Below, piece by piece: positions 7,909 through 17,752 of a stretch of DNA of 42,225 nucleotides (the first letter of the stretch is position 1; each line of letters starts with the position of its first letter). The stretch covers positions 1 through 42,225 of the forward strand of contig CALVKB010000008.1 of the NCBI GenBank assembly GCA_944332485.1, read 5' to 3'. The notes beneath the pieces are model-generated. The model saw only the letters and a list, made by a program, of their open reading frames with translations, searched no databases and was not told where the DNA came from. The translations under genes were made by a program, and so were the position numbers. The DNA comes from an uncultured Bacilli bacterium (GTDB taxonomy: Bacteria > Bacillota_I > Bacilli_A > RFN20 > CAG-288).

Positions 7909-9183
7909 TCAGTATTTCCTTTCACTCAAATTCTTTTTAAAAGATATTTCATCTATCTTTTCTTGTTCACGTGTAGTTGAGTTTTTAAGTTCCAAACTCA
8001 AATCCTCATTGACAAATAATATATATTTGCTGTTTTTTCTTGTTGCTTGTTTCAATGCTCCACTCATACCTTTATCAAATTGACAAACATAAGTTGAATA
8101 TCCATTTTCTTGAATGTAATTTGACAATAAGTTCACCTTCAACAAGCCTTTATCTGATTTGTTGAATGAGTAGATATAAAAGTCATTTGAATATTCTTTG
8201 ATTATTTCAGCTTTAACTTGCTGGGATAAATTTATGCAAAGACGATCTAAACCGTAGGAAAATCCGATTCCTTCCATCTCTGGTCCGTTCAAATCTTTGG
8301 TTAAATTTTGATATTTTCCTCCGCCTCCAAGAGCTAAACTGACATCGCCATTTTTCTCGTAAAGTTCAAAAACAACGCCAGTATAATAGTCCAATCCACG
8401 GACAAGTTTAGGGTCTTTGACGTATTTGATATTCAAATTATCAAGTTGTTTCAAGATATTTTCAAATTCATCTTTCTCCTCTGTAGATAGGTATTTATCA
8501 ACAGTCGGAGCTTTATTGGCAATTTCAATATCGTTTTTAACTTTGCAATCGAGTATTCTCAAAGGATTTTGTTCAAGTCTTCTTTGACAATCTACGCACA
8601 TGTTTGAGATGTTCTTCTTGAAATATTTCTTAAGTTCGTTCTTCCAAGTTTCTCTTGTTTTCTCTGAACCAATATGATTGATACTTATATACAAATTATC
8701 AGATCTCATGATAGCTTTGGCACAGAAATAGAATAAGCTTATACACTCAACAATTGTCTGCAATGATAATTTGTTGTCCAAGAATTCGACACCGCCTTGG
8801 TGTATCTCTCTAAAACGGCCTTTCTGAGGTCTTTCATAGCGGAATATACTGCCAAAATATCCTAATTTCAAGGGTAAATCAGGGCTTGCATAGAGTTTAT
8901 TTTCAATGAGCATTCTTATGATTCCTGCGGTAAATTCCGGACGTAAGGATTGTTCATGCTCATTTTTAACTTGCAAATTGAACATCTCTTTGTTGACGAT
9001 ATCTGTTGATTCACCAACTGATCTGACAAATAACTTCGTCTCTTCAAAGCTTGGGATATCAACCATATCTACAGAATATAAATTGAAGTAATATCTCAAT
9101 TTATCAGTTATGTAATCAAAATATTTCTTATCTTGGTTAATTATATCTTGAGTACCGCGTGGTTTTGTGATTATTTCAGCCAT
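7909..9183 (-). CDS. hisS: Histidyl-tRNA synthetase
   Basis: Class II synthetase charging tRNA-His; 424 residues is the usual length. It begins with KPRGTQDI, and shows the motif 2 segment YFGSIFRYERPQKGRFREIHQGGVEFL and the histidine-A signature VRGLDYYTGVVFEL, followed by GGGGKYQNL and GIGFSYGLDRLCI (motif 3). The C-terminal anticodon-binding domain is present. It sits between the RelA/SpoT gene and aspS with gaps of about 10 and 2 bases, the common Firmicutes order. Confidence 0.96.
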   Translation of the reverse strand: MAEIITKPRGTQDIINQDKKYFDYITDKLRYYFNLYSVDMVDIPSFEETKLFVRSVGESTDIVNKEMFNLQVKNEHEQSLRPEFTAGIIRMLIENKLYASPDLPLKLGYFGSIFRYERPQKGRFREIHQGGVEFLDNKLSLQTIVECISLFYFCAKAIMRSDNLYISINHIGSEKTRETWKNELKKYFKKNISNMCVDCQRRLEQNPLRILDCKVKNDIEIANKAPTVDKYLSTEEKDEFENILKQLDNLNIKYVKDPKLVRGLDYYTGVVFELYEKNGDVSLALGGGGKYQNLTKDLNGPEMEGIGFSYGLDRLCINLSQQVKAEIIKEYSNDFYIYSFNKSDKGLLKVNLLSNYIQENGYSTYVCQFDKGMSGALKQATRKNSKYILFVNEDLSLELKNSTTREQEKIDEISFKKNLSERKY

Positions 9184-9194
9184 AAATTTCCTTT

Positions 9195-11390
9195 CTAGTG
9201 AACTACACGGTTCACTTCATAGACATTCTCAACTTGATTTAAAATAGCAATCAAGTGATTCAATTCATCGACATCTTTCACCATCAATGTCAATGTGATG
9301 GTGGTATGATTGACATCGTGAGTTTTCGCATTTAGTTTGTAAACTTTGACATTGTGATAACTTAACAAATTCATAATGTCGACCAAAAGATTGTTTCTGT
9401 CAAAACATTCGATTGCTAAATCAACCGGATAATCCTCTTTTGATTTGAAATTTTCATTCCAAAATACAGGGATCAATCTTGCAGCTTCATTGGCGATATT
9501 AGGGCAGGAACTTCTGTGAACTTTGATACCGTTACCTTTTGTGATATAGCCTTTTATTGAATCTCCAGGTATCGGGGTGCAACAATTTGCTAACGTTATC
9601 ATCGCGGTATCACCGTTTTCAAGAACCACAGCATCACGAGAATTACTTTTCATGACTCTCTTGTTGACTGTTTCTTTGATACTTTCAATAGAATTTGTCT
9701 CAGGCTTCAAATCGAGATATTCAATTATCATCTGTGGGGTGACATTTTTGCTATTTAAAAGTAAGAATAAATCTTCAGGTGTCTCACATTTAAAATGATC
9801 CAAAACCTTTTTGATTGTTACTTGGTTTATGGGGGTAGAAATTTTTCTCTCCTTGAATGAATCTATAAGTGACTGTTTACCTTTTTCGATATTATCGGCA
9901 CGTAAGTAATCTTTATTCTGTTTGAAAAGATACTTCTTAATATGTGATTTTGCAAAGTTGGTTTTACATATATTTAACCATTCGGAAGTTGGATGGGAGT
10001 TTTTGCTTGTTTTAACTTCCACAATATCTCCTGTTTCCAATTGTTTTGATAGTGGAACCATAGCATTGTTGACTTTAGCACCACTTATTGTATCACCGAT
10101 TTTTGTGTGAATTCTATAAGCAAAATCGATTGGAGTTGATCCACTTGGAAGGGAAATTACCTTACCTTTTGGTGTAAATACATAGACATTAGCATCAAAA
10201 ATATCGTGAGTCAGGGTATCGACGAATTCTTTTGCTGTTGATTCTTTCTCCTCTTTATTTGAGATTGAGATAAAGTCTCTGAACCAGTGAAGTTTTTCTT
10301 CAATTTCACGTTGTTCTGCTTTCGGATCGTAGTTTGTACCTTCTTTGTAACGCCAGTGAGCAGCGATACCACTTTCCGCTGTTTCATCCATCTGCTTTGT
10401 TCTTATTTGCACTTCAAAAGTGTGACCATCATCAGTCATGATGGTTGTGTGCAAAGATTGGTACATGTTTAATTTTGGTACTGCAATATAATCTTTAAAT
10501 CTTCCTGGGAGTGGTTTGAAGTAAGCATGAATGTAACCTAAAATTTCATAACAATTAACTTCAGTTTCAGTTATGATTCTCAAAGCGAGGATATCGTAGA
10601 TCTCATCGAAAGATTTACCTTTTATATACATTTTTTTGTAAATTGAATATATTGACTTAACTCTTGAAGTTATTTCAAATTGAATGTTTGTTGAGGATAG
10701 TATCTTTGTTATCTTGCCTTTGATTATGTCCAAAGCTTTGTTGACGTTTATTTGCATTCTATCGATCAACGTTTCAATTTCCTCGTATTTTTCCTTTTCA
10801 AGATAATACAAAGAGATGTCTTCGAGTTCAGTTTTAATTGTGGAAATACCTAGTCTATGAGCGATAGGAGCATAAACTTCTAAAGTTTCTTTAGCGATTC
10901 GTTTTTGCTTTTCAGCTGGTTGGAATTGTAAAGTTCTCAAATTGTGAAGTCTGTCTGCTAATTTGATGATGATAACTCTGATATCCTTAGCCATCGCAAT
11001 GAAGATTTTTCTATGTGATTCGGCTTCAAATTCGACATTGTGATAATCGGATAACCTTGTAATTTTAGTGAGAGATTCAACCAACGATGCAATTTCTTCA
11101 CCAAAAAGATCTGTTATCTCCTCTTTGGTAGTGTCAGTATCCTCAATTGTGTCATGCAAAAGACCGGCGATAATTGTGGAAGGTCCTGCATTTAATGTTG
11201 CTAAGATGTAGGCAACAGCAATCGGGTGTGTAATATAAAGATCACCACTTTTTCGTCTTTGATTTTTATGTTTCTCTTTAGCAAAGAGATATGCTTTTTC
11301 GATCAATTTGTCGGATTTTTCATCTTTGATGTACTTGGAATAAGCTTTTCTAAGATCCTCAAATTGATAAATTGTGTTTTTAATTTCCAT
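9195..11390 (-). CDS. relA: Bifunctional (p)ppGpp synthetase/hydrolase (RelA/SpoT family)
   Basis: A long RSH enzyme that makes and breaks the alarmone (p)ppGpp. The N-terminal hydrolase HD domain has HKNQRRKSGDLYITHPIAVA, LLHDTIEDTD (about 78-86) and KLADRLHNLRTL. The synthetase domain follows (about 230-370) with SRVKSIYSIYKKM and GRFKDYIAVPKLNMYQSLHT. RFKD is the RXKD form found in bifunctional enzymes rather than the EXDD of synthetase-only RelA. Next come a TGS domain (VYVFTPKGKVISLPSGSTPIDF, about 410-440), a conserved Cys region (ANCCTPIPGD) and a C-terminal ACT domain. It lies between apt and hisS, the order seen in B. subtilis, giving purine salvage and stringent control in one transcript. 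Confidence 0.96.
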   Translation of the reverse strand: MEIKNTIYQFEDLRKAYSKYIKDEKSDKLIEKAYLFAKEKHKNQRRKSGDLYITHPIAVAYILATLNAGPSTIIAGLLHDTIEDTDTTKEEITDLFGEEIASLVESLTKITRLSDYHNVEFEAESHRKIFIAMAKDIRVIIIKLADRLHNLRTLQFQPAEKQKRIAKETLEVYAPIAHRLGISTIKTELEDISLYYLEKEKYEEIETLIDRMQINVNKALDIIKGKITKILSSTNIQFEITSRVKSIYSIYKKMYIKGKSFDEIYDILALRIITETEVNCYEILGYIHAYFKPLPGRFKDYIAVPKLNMYQSLHTTIMTDDGHTFEVQIRTKQMDETAESGIAAHWRYKEGTNYDPKAEQREIEEKLHWFRDFISISNKEEKESTAKEFVDTLTHDIFDANVYVFTPKGKVISLPSGSTPIDFAYRIHTKIGDTISGAKVNNAMVPLSKQLETGDIVEVKTSKNSHPTSEWLNICKTNFAKSHIKKYLFKQNKDYLRADNIEKGKQSLIDSFKERKISTPINQVTIKKVLDHFKCETPEDLFLLLNSKNVTPQMIIEYLDLKPETNSIESIKETVNKRVMKSNSRDAVVLENGDTAMITLANCCTPIPGDSIKGYITKGNGIKVHRSSCPNIANEAARLIPVFWNENFKSKEDYPVDLAIECFDRNNLLVDIMNLLSYHNVKVYKLNAKTHDVNHTTITLTLMVKDVDELNHLIAILNQVENVYEVNRVVH

Positions 11391-11915
11391 TTAGAATTCG
11401 TATTTGATTAAAGATTCAACTTGCACACCCTTTAAGCATTCTTCGTTTCTAACTTTAGTCAATTCAACAAGTGTAATAACACCGACAACCACAGCTTTTT
11501 TCTTTTCAACAAGATTTTTGATTGCTTCTAATGTTCCACCTGTTGCAAGTAAATCATCGACAATCAGAACTCTGTCATTTTCATTTATCGCGTTCTCATG
11601 GATATTGATCGATGTTGTACTGTATTCAGTATCGTATTTGTAAGATATTGTCTTGTTTGGAAGTTTTCCATCTTTTCTAGCCATCACAAATCCAACATCA
11701 AGTTCATAAGCTAATGGGACTCCGAATACAAAACCTCTTGCTTCAGGTCCTATAATGACAGTTGGTTTCATTTTTTTGGCAATTTTGGCCATATCTTTGA
11801 TTGTTTGCTTCATGGCTTTTGGATTTAAAAGTAAAGGAGAAACATCTTTGAAAGATATGCCTTCTTTTGGAAAATCTTCGATAATGTCTATGTATTTTTT
11901 CAAATCTAAACTCAT
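11391..11915 (-). CDS. apt: Adenine phosphoribosyltransferase
   Basis: Salvages adenine to AMP using PRPP. The 174-residue protein begins MSLDLKKYIDIIEDFPKEGISFKDVSPLL, contains PEARGFVFGVPLAYEL, and has the PRPP loop VLIVDDLLATGGTLEA. The frame is open upstream to 12083, but the added 56 residues are unlike the family and would overlap ispH. The ATG at 11915 is preceded by AAAGGAG at 9 bases, so I choose it. It is the first gene of the operon apt-relA-hisS-aspS-helicase. A TATAAT-like -10 is visible on this strand at 11947-11952. Confidence 0.95.
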   Translation of the reverse strand: MSLDLKKYIDIIEDFPKEGISFKDVSPLLLNPKAMKQTIKDMAKIAKKMKPTVIIGPEARGFVFGVPLAYELDVGFVMARKDGKLPNKTISYKYDTEYSTTSINIHENAINENDRVLIVDDLLATGGTLEAIKNLVEKKKAVVVGVITLVELTKVRNEECLKGVQVESLIKYEF

Positions 11916-11940
11916 ATGTCGTAACTCCTTTAAATTTACC

Positions 11941-11986
11941 TTGAATATTATAATAAATTTATCTAATAATATATTTAATTGAGGAG
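11941..11986 (+). promoter_or_regulatory. ispH promoter and ribosome binding site
   Basis: TTGAAT (11941-11946) and TAATAA (11964-11969) are 17 bases apart, a reasonable sigma-A type promoter. GAGGAG at 11981-11986 serves the ATG at 11992. The same 76-base gap must also hold the apt promoter on the other strand (TATAAT at 11952 back to 11947), so the two promoters overlap. Confidence 0.45.
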
Positions 11987-11991
11987 AAAAT

Positions 11992-12861
11992 ATGGTTTTT
12001 GTTATTTCAAAATTGGGTTGTTGTTCCGGCGTAAAAAACGCTTTGAAATTATTTTTAAAAACAAAAAAGGAACATCCGAACAAAAAAGTAGCTTTTAATC
12101 ATGAACTGGTTCATAATTTGGATACACTTAAACAATTGGATCCAAACGATGATATTTCAATTGTAAATGTGAATGAAGTGAGTCAAAAAATGGATGATAC
12201 CATATTGATTTTCTCCGCTCATGGACACACAATTGATGAAGATAAAAGAAAAAATTTATTTTATGAAACAAAAGATGCTTTATGTCCTTTATTACTTAAC
12301 GAATATAAAATTTTAGATGATGTGAAAAATGATAACACAACTACATATTTATTTTATGGTAATGGTAAGCATCCTGAAACATTGAGTGTTATATCAAGAT
12401 ATCCATTTTTGCATTTTATCGATAAAAATGAAGACTTGGAACAACAATTAGAATTGATAGATTATAAATCAAGAGTAGTTCTTTTCTCTCAATCAACTAT
12501 ATTGTTCGTACCATATGATAAAATAGAAAACTTCATTAAAAAAACAAGAAAGATAGAATTTATCAAAAAACCTCCATGTAAAATTTTGTCAGAGAGGGTG
12601 AATGAACTTTTGAAATTGAAAGATAAAGTTGAAAAGAATAATTCAACTTTCATAGTGATCGGTGATGAACAATCCAGCAATGCCAAGGAACTTACTAAAC
12701 TTTGCCAAACGACATTCAAAGATAGCGAATGCTATTTGGTTAATAATTTGGAAGCTTGCAAAAATATCAAATTTTCAAATAACAATTTCTATGTCATATC
12801 CTCAACTAGTGCGACAGAACATACCTGCAATTTGATTATTGATTATTTAAAAACATTATAA
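11992..12861 (+). CDS. ispH: 4-hydroxy-3-methylbut-2-enyl diphosphate reductase (IspH/LytB)
   Basis: Last enzyme of the MEP pathway, reducing HMBPP to IPP and DMAPP with an iron-sulfur cluster. Visible landmarks are LGCCSGVKNA (first cluster Cys), FNHELVHN (substrate His), FSAHGHT (second His), ALCPL (second Cys), GKHPETL (third His and catalytic Glu), QSTILF, KPPCKI (third Cys), GDEQSSNAKEL (Ser-x-Asn phosphate contacts) and STSATEH near the end. Sequence around these motifs is quite diverged, but all catalytic positions are kept. The 289-residue length is normal. It is a single gene, divergent from apt, and ends in a long-loop hairpin shared with trmK. Confidence 0.9.
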   Translation: MVFVISKLGCCSGVKNALKLFLKTKKEHPNKKVAFNHELVHNLDTLKQLDPNDDISIVNVNEVSQKMDDTILIFSAHGHTIDEDKRKNLFYETKDALCPLLLNEYKILDDVKNDNTTTYLFYGNGKHPETLSVISRYPFLHFIDKNEDLEQQLELIDYKSRVVLFSQSTILFVPYDKIENFIKKTRKIEFIKKPPCKILSERVNELLKLKDKVEKNNSTFIVIGDEQSSNAKELTKLCQTTFKDSECYLVNNLEACKNIKFSNNNFYVISSTSATEHTCNLIIDYLKTL

Positions 12862-12950
12862 AAAAGGCTTTAAGGTTCTTTTTATGCACTCCGATTAATA
12901 GTTTCTTTATAAATCTTAGTACATATCACACCTTAAAGCTCTTTTTTATT
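12861..12950. terminator. Bidirectional long-loop hairpin between ispH and trmK
   Basis: Arms GCTTTAAGGT (12867-12876) and ACCTTAAAGC (12930-12939) pair perfectly over 10 bases around an unusually long 53-base loop. An A-run precedes the left arm and a T-run follows the right arm, so it can end transcripts from both converging genes. A similar long-loop element follows thrS. Confidence 0.65.
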
Positions 12951-13623
12951 TGTACCAATTGGTCAACAACTCTTCAATAAGTTTAATTTTGACTAAATTT
13001 TCCGGCTTTTTTTGAATAATCAAAGGTAATGTTTGATAGCGTTCAAATTCATTTGTCAGATATTTCAACAAAATGGGGTCTTTTTTTTCAATGGCTTTAG
13101 GACCGTACATCAAACTTGCTAAATCATATGGTTTGATTACTTCATCTTTAACATGCTTTGTGAAGATCACAGGGTAAAATTTCTTATGTTCCTCAACATA
13201 AAATTCATCCACAATTTCAAAATTGTTCTTTGTGAGAAAATTTCTCAATTCATATTGTTCAGATTGTGGTGAGACTATGAGCAATTTCAATCTTTTAGCA
13301 ATATCGATCTCACTTCTAATAATATGATCAATGGTGTAACCACCCATACCTAATATTAAAGCAGTATCGATATCATCTGGAAGATCTTTCAAACCATCAG
13401 TTAATTTAGTTTCAATCAAATCTTCTTTGTTTGCTTTTTTAATATTGTTAACAAGATGAGAATATGGACCTTTTTTGTTATCGGAAGCGTAGATTCTTGT
13501 AAAACCTATATCACTTAAATAAATCGGTAAATCACCATGATCTGAACCGATGTCGGCGATATTCATATCTTTGTTCAATTTCTCAGCAATCGCTAATAAT
13601 CTTGGGGATATTTTATTAGTCAT
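12946..13623 (-). CDS. trmK: tRNA (adenine(22)-N1)-methyltransferase
   Basis: SAM-dependent enzyme that methylates A22 in tRNAs; the family includes B. subtilis YqfN/TrmK. The start [16 protein letters not shown] leads into the SAM motif [16 protein letters not shown], and a later [14 protein letters not shown] is typical of the family. 225 residues is the expected size. The start codon overlaps the last 8 bases of sigA, so the two are translationally coupled; trmK next to sigA is a common Firmicutes order. It is the last gene of the long minus-strand operon and ends at the hairpin at 12861-12950. Confidence 0.92.
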   Translation of the reverse strand: MTNKISPRLLAIAEKLNKDMNIADIGSDHGDLPIYLSDIGFTRIYASDNKKGPYSHLVNNIKKANKEDLIETKLTDGLKDLPDDIDTALILGMGGYTIDHIIRSEIDIAKRLKLLIVSPQSEQYELRNFLTKNNFEIVDEFYVEEHKKFYPVIFTKHVKDEVIKPYDLASLMYGPKAIEKKDPILLKYLTNEFERYQTLPLIIQKKPENLVKIKLIEELLTNWYK

Positions 13624-14797
13624 TTCTAAATTCTTTCAAAACTTTTATACGATTTGGATTTCTCAATTTTTTCAAAGCGTTAGATTCAATTTGACGAATT
13701 CTCTCTCTTGTTACGTTGAATTCTTTTCCGACTTCTTCCAATGTGTATGGAGTTCCAGTTTGTAAACCGTATCTAAGTCTTATAACACGTTCTTCTTTAT
13801 CGGTTAATTCTTTCAAAACTTTGTCCAATTCTTCCTCAAGGAAAGATTGTGCTGCATATTCACTTGGAGAAACATTTTCTTTATCTTCAATAAAATCGGA
13901 AACATGAGAATCATCCTCTTCACCAACTGGTTTTTCAAGGGAGACTGGTTCAAGTCCATAATTTAATATTTCCTGAATTTTCTCTGGTGGGAATTTGTTA
14001 TTGATGTAATCAGCTACCTCTTGGATTGTTGGGTCACGATTAAGCTTTTGAACTAAACTTCTTTTAGCTTTGTTGATTGTGTTGATATTATCAACCATAT
14101 GAACTGGAATTCTTATGGTACGACTTTGATCAGCTAATGCTCTGGTGATTGATTGACGTATCCACCAAGTTGCGTATGTTGAAAATTTGAAACCTCTTTG
14201 GTAATCGAATTTTTCAACAGCTTTAATCAAACCTCTATTTCCTTCATCGATCAAATCTGAAAATTCAAGGCCGTGATTCAAATATTTCTTAGCGATGGAA
14301 ACCACAAGCTTTGTATTGGAACATATCAAAGTATCTTTGGCTCTTTTATCACCGGCAGCGATTCTTTTAGCAAGTTTTATTTCCTCTTCTTTGGATTTTA
14401 AAACAGGGTATTTTCCTATATTACTCAAATATAATTTAACAGCATCGGTGTGTTTTATATCATCTTCAACATTGCTGTAAAAATCATCACCACTATCGAA
14501 ATTTTCTTCATCATCTTCATAACTTGCTATTTCATCCAAATTTTCTTCGATGTCTTCATCGAGTGGTTTGATATTTTCGGTAACATAACTTAAGATATCG
14601 TTGATTTGATCTTCAGAAAATTCATATTTGTCAATCTCTTTGTTGACATATTCTTCGATATCATCATCTCTCATGTTTTTGGTTTTTAAAATAAGTTGTT
14701 GTTTCAATCTTTCAATTATCTCTTCTTGAGATTCAAACTCACCTAATTTAGTTTCATTATTCAGTGCATTAGTTTCAGATTTTTTCTTTCTTCCCAT
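13616..14797 (-). CDS. sigA: RNA polymerase primary sigma factor
   Basis: Housekeeping sigma-70. The acidic N-terminal region (to about residue 110) is followed by region 1.2 ([16 protein letters not shown]), region 2 with the -10 recognition and melting helix [20 protein letters not shown], then [11 protein letters not shown], region 3, and region 4.2 ([28 protein letters not shown]) that reads the -35 box. 393 residues is typical. AAAGGAC precedes the ATG. The gap upstream (14798-14900) holds an imperfect inverted repeat around CTATAAA/TTTATAG that may be part of a leader or an extra promoter. Confidence 0.97.
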   Translation of the reverse strand: MGRKKKSETNALNNETKLGEFESQEEIIERLKQQLILKTKNMRDDDIEEYVNKEIDKYEFSEDQINDILSYVTENIKPLDEDIEENLDEIASYEDDEENFDSGDDFYSNVEDDIKHTDAVKLYLSNIGKYPVLKSKEEEIKLAKRIAAGDKRAKDTLICSNTKLVVSIAKKYLNHGLEFSDLIDEGNRGLIKAVEKFDYQRGFKFSTYATWWIRQSITRALADQSRTIRIPVHMVDNINTINKAKRSLVQKLNRDPTIQEVADYINNKFPPEKIQEILNYGLEPVSLEKPVGEEDDSHVSDFIEDKENVSPSEYAAQSFLEEELDKVLKELTDKEERVIRLRYGLQTGTPYTLEEVGKEFNVTRERIRQIESNALKKLRNPNRIKVLKEFRND

Positions 14798-14900
14798 AAC
14801 AAAGTCCTTTCAAAAAAACAATTTATTTATAGTCACAAAAAGATATTTTTAAACTATAAATTGTGTTAAATTGAAACTTTTTTGATAATTAAATGAATTT

Positions 14901-15842
14901 TTAATATCTTTCAATAATTTCTCTAAGTTTATTTAAAAGTGTTTTGATTTTCTGACTTATCGCTTGCGGAGACACTTTATATTTTTTTGCGATGTCTTCA
15001 AGTTGATATTCTTCATTGTATGGTTCTAAACCAAATCTCATAGCTAAAATATCGTATTCATCTTTGTTAAGAAAAATCAAACTATTTTTAAGCCCATTTA
15101 AAACCATCTCACGATCGGCGTATTCTTGCGGGGTCATTGTATTATGATCGCGAACAATATCAGAAAGTGTGTAACCATCCTCGTTCAAATTAGCATCGAA
15201 AGATTGTTCGTGAAACATATTGTTGAACAAAACGAGTTTTTCATCGGTGAAAGGATTATCTTTGAAACAAACTTTATTAACTTCGTCGAAAGAATTGTCA
15301 CACTTTCTTTCGTTATCAAGTTTCTGTTTGGCAGACATGAAAGTGTGATATTCGTTTAGTAGTCTTGAAGGAATTTTATAAGAGTGCATATTATTAGTGA
15401 TAAATTTATTGATGGAATTTATCAAAATTTTCCCATAATAAGTTATGAATCTTACATTGAAATTTGGATTGAAATCTTTAGCGGCTCTATAAAGTTCTTC
15501 ATAGGCAATTGAATAAAAATCCTCAAACATATTGGGGTTAGTTTTTCTTAATGATGAGTAATATTTGTTGATCAAAAAATAAGCGAATCTTTTATAACAA
15601 AGGAACAGTTCATTCTTAGCTTTATCATCACCTTTTTTAACTTTTTCAATCAATTTCAACTCTTGTTCTTTCGAGATATTTTGAGAATCGATGGTTGATT
15701 CTGTTAGATTGGTGTCAGCATCTAAAGTATCATTTTTGGATAAATCGGAATTCAAATAAGTATCAATTTCATTTTCAATTTTGTTTTCGCTTTCACTGAA
15801 AAATTCCTCTTCATTTTCAGTATTATCTATATTAACACTCAT
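14901..15842 (-). CDS. Divergent second sigma-70 family factor
   Basis: A 313-residue sigma-like protein encoded between dnaG and sigA. The first 55 residues are acidic and low in complexity. Region 2 follows (about 58-165: EQELKLIEKVKKGDDKAKNELF, then EDFYSIAYEELYRAAKDF, then the -10 helix). Region 4 occupies about 251-313 with a helix-turn-helix (QLEDIAKKYKVSPQAISQKIKTLLNKLR). In the -10 melting helix the housekeeping TYATWWIRQ is replaced by TYYGKILIN (134-142), so both tryptophans are gone. This suggests a different promoter specificity, but it is an inference. Its start overlaps the dnaG stop by 4 bases. It is clearly a paralogue of sigA rather than a fragment. Confidence 0.85.
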   Translation of the reverse strand: MSVNIDNTENEEEFFSESENKIENEIDTYLNSDLSKNDTLDADTNLTESTIDSQNISKEQELKLIEKVKKGDDKAKNELFLCYKRFAYFLINKYYSSLRKTNPNMFEDFYSIAYEELYRAAKDFNPNFNVRFITYYGKILINSINKFITNNMHSYKIPSRLLNEYHTFMSAKQKLDNERKCDNSFDEVNKVCFKDNPFTDEKLVLFNNMFHEQSFDANLNEDGYTLSDIVRDHNTMTPQEYADREMVLNGLKNSLIFLNKDEYDILAMRFGLEPYNEEYQLEDIAKKYKVSPQAISQKIKTLLNKLREIIERY

Positions 15843-17740
15843 CTTTTTCCTCCGTTATTCTTCACATTGATGTTTTTCCTTATCAAATCAAATTTATCGT
15901 TGATATCTGTATAATCTTGATGTAGAAGATTCTCAGTTTGCTTGTTTTTTTCAATAGTTTTTTTCATCTCTAAAATCTTAGTTTTATCGATTGTTGTTGT
16001 TTTGAAATTGAAAATGTTTTCGATTGATTTTTTAATCAAATCATAAGATTTGTAAAGATCATTCTCGCTTTTAGTTCTTTCGTTGTCATCTTTTGCTTCA
16101 ATTGATTCTTTTTTAAATTCGATTGTTGCCAATATTTGACTTAAAGCAGTTGTGTCTTTCAAAATGGATTCACTCTCTTTGTTTTCTTCGTAATAATCAA
16201 TCAACAAGTCTTTAATTATGTTGATAAATGGAGAATTAAAAACGAAATTTGTGTTTTTTAAATCTTCGATAAGTGCATTATCGGAAGGCATCAAAGAGAG
16301 TAAATCTAATTCACATCTGATATTGTATAAAGCGATATTGTAAACGTCGGTTTTGTATTGTTTTTTCACATAATCATTCAATAAGGATATGTAATTATTT
16401 TTGATTGTTTTGTTATAATTTTTGTTCTCGTGCTTCAAATTTATGAAGTTGTTGTTATTTTTGTTATTTAAAAACATCCTTTTAATATTATCAACGCCGA
16501 TATTTTTTAAATTGTTGATTCTTTGACATATAAGTTCTTGATCAATAGGATTTAAATTATTGAAATACCAACTGAAGGAAGTTATAAATTTTGATAAAGA
16601 ATCAGAGCTGTAATTATCAGTCATGATCAATCTATCCAAGGTGTAATCAAGGATATTTTTTGTTTTATTCAATGCTTCTTTGAGTTGTTCTTTTCCGTAC
16701 TTATTGAAAAATTCATCGCTATCTTTGACATCTTTAAATGGTTCAACAACTGTTACTTTGATATTAGTATTTTTTATTGCATCGATTATTTTCTCAGTAC
16801 CGATGAAGCCAGCATTATCATTATCTAAAAGTAATCTTATTTCGACGTTTAGTTGTTTTAAAAGCTTCAAATGATAGTCTGTAAAAGCTGTTCCCATCAA
16901 GGCAACGCTATTTGCAATACCAGTTTTATAAAGGCTAATGCAGTCCATAAATCCTTCAACTACATATATACATTTTTCTTTTTTAGCAGCTTCAACTGCT
17001 TCGAAGTAATGATATAGCAACTTTGATTTGTTGAATAAAATTGTTTCAGGAGAATTCATATATTTAGCATTTGCATCTTCATCTAAATAGATTCTACCAC
17101 TGAATCCTATAGTTCTGCCGAAAGCATCGGAAACTGGAAACATAATACGATTTTTATAACGATCAGATATTATATTTACATTGTTTGTTGTGATGCCGAC
17201 TTTATTTAATTCTTCCAAGGTGAAATTCTTTTTCTCAGTGAGCATTGTGATGATATTTCTATTATCATTTGGAGCAAGTCCAATTTGAAAATGCTCGATT
17301 ATATCCGAACTTAAATTTCTCTTTGTCAAATATTCAATAGCTTTAGTACCTTCTTTTGTTGATAATTCATACATGTAGTACTTTTTAGCTACTTCCAAAA
17401 GATCATACAATTTTTGGTTTGGATCGGCTTTTGTTTTAGTAACAAAACCTTTCGGTAATTCAATATTGCAAATAGAACAAATCTTTTGTACTGCTTCTGT
17501 GAAATGCAATTTTTCATAATCCATCACAAAACCTATGACATTACCACCATGTCCACAGGAGAAACATTTGTAAAGTTTTTTTGTTGGTGAAATACTCATG
17601 CTTGGGCGAGTATCGTTGTGAAAAGGACAAACAGCAACGTAAGAATTACCATGTTTTTTGACATCGATAAAAGTACCGATAACTTGAACAATATCGGCTT
17701 TATCAATGACTTGTTTGATGAATTCTTCTGAAAATTGCAT
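15839..17740 (-). CDS. dnaG: DNA primase
   Basis: Makes RNA primers at the replication fork. The N-terminal zinc-binding domain has C38-x2-H41 and C59-x2-C62 (VCPFHNDTRPSMSISPTKK, then YKCFSCGHGGNVIGF). The catalytic core follows, including GFSGRIYLDEDANAKYMNSPET and the Toprim motifs VVEGFMDCISLY and LLLDNDNAGF. The C-terminal part (about 430-633) is the diverged helicase-interaction region and is Asn- and Lys-rich. 633 residues is normal. It lies between glyS and the divergent sigma gene, within the macromolecular synthesis operon. Confidence 0.95.
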   Translation of the reverse strand: MQFSEEFIKQVIDKADIVQVIGTFIDVKKHGNSYVAVCPFHNDTRPSMSISPTKKLYKCFSCGHGGNVIGFVMDYEKLHFTEAVQKICSICNIELPKGFVTKTKADPNQKLYDLLEVAKKYYMYELSTKEGTKAIEYLTKRNLSSDIIEHFQIGLAPNDNRNIITMLTEKKNFTLEELNKVGITTNNVNIISDRYKNRIMFPVSDAFGRTIGFSGRIYLDEDANAKYMNSPETILFNKSKLLYHYFEAVEAAKKEKCIYVVEGFMDCISLYKTGIANSVALMGTAFTDYHLKLLKQLNVEIRLLLDNDNAGFIGTEKIIDAIKNTNIKVTVVEPFKDVKDSDEFFNKYGKEQLKEALNKTKNILDYTLDRLIMTDNYSSDSLSKFITSFSWYFNNLNPIDQELICQRINNLKNIGVDNIKRMFLNNKNNNNFINLKHENKNYNKTIKNNYISLLNDYVKKQYKTDVYNIALYNIRCELDLLSLMPSDNALIEDLKNTNFVFNSPFINIIKDLLIDYYEENKESESILKDTTALSQILATIEFKKESIEAKDDNERTKSENDLYKSYDLIKKSIENIFNFKTTTIDKTKILEMKKTIEKNKQTENLLHQDYTDINDKFDLIRKNINVKNNGGKR

Positions 17741-17752
17741 TAAAATCTCCTT

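Noticed and set aside
11916-12083. Longer apt start at 12083
   Set aside because: The extra 56 residues do not match the family, overlap ispH and its promoter on the other strand, and the ATG at 11915 has a good ribosome binding site.
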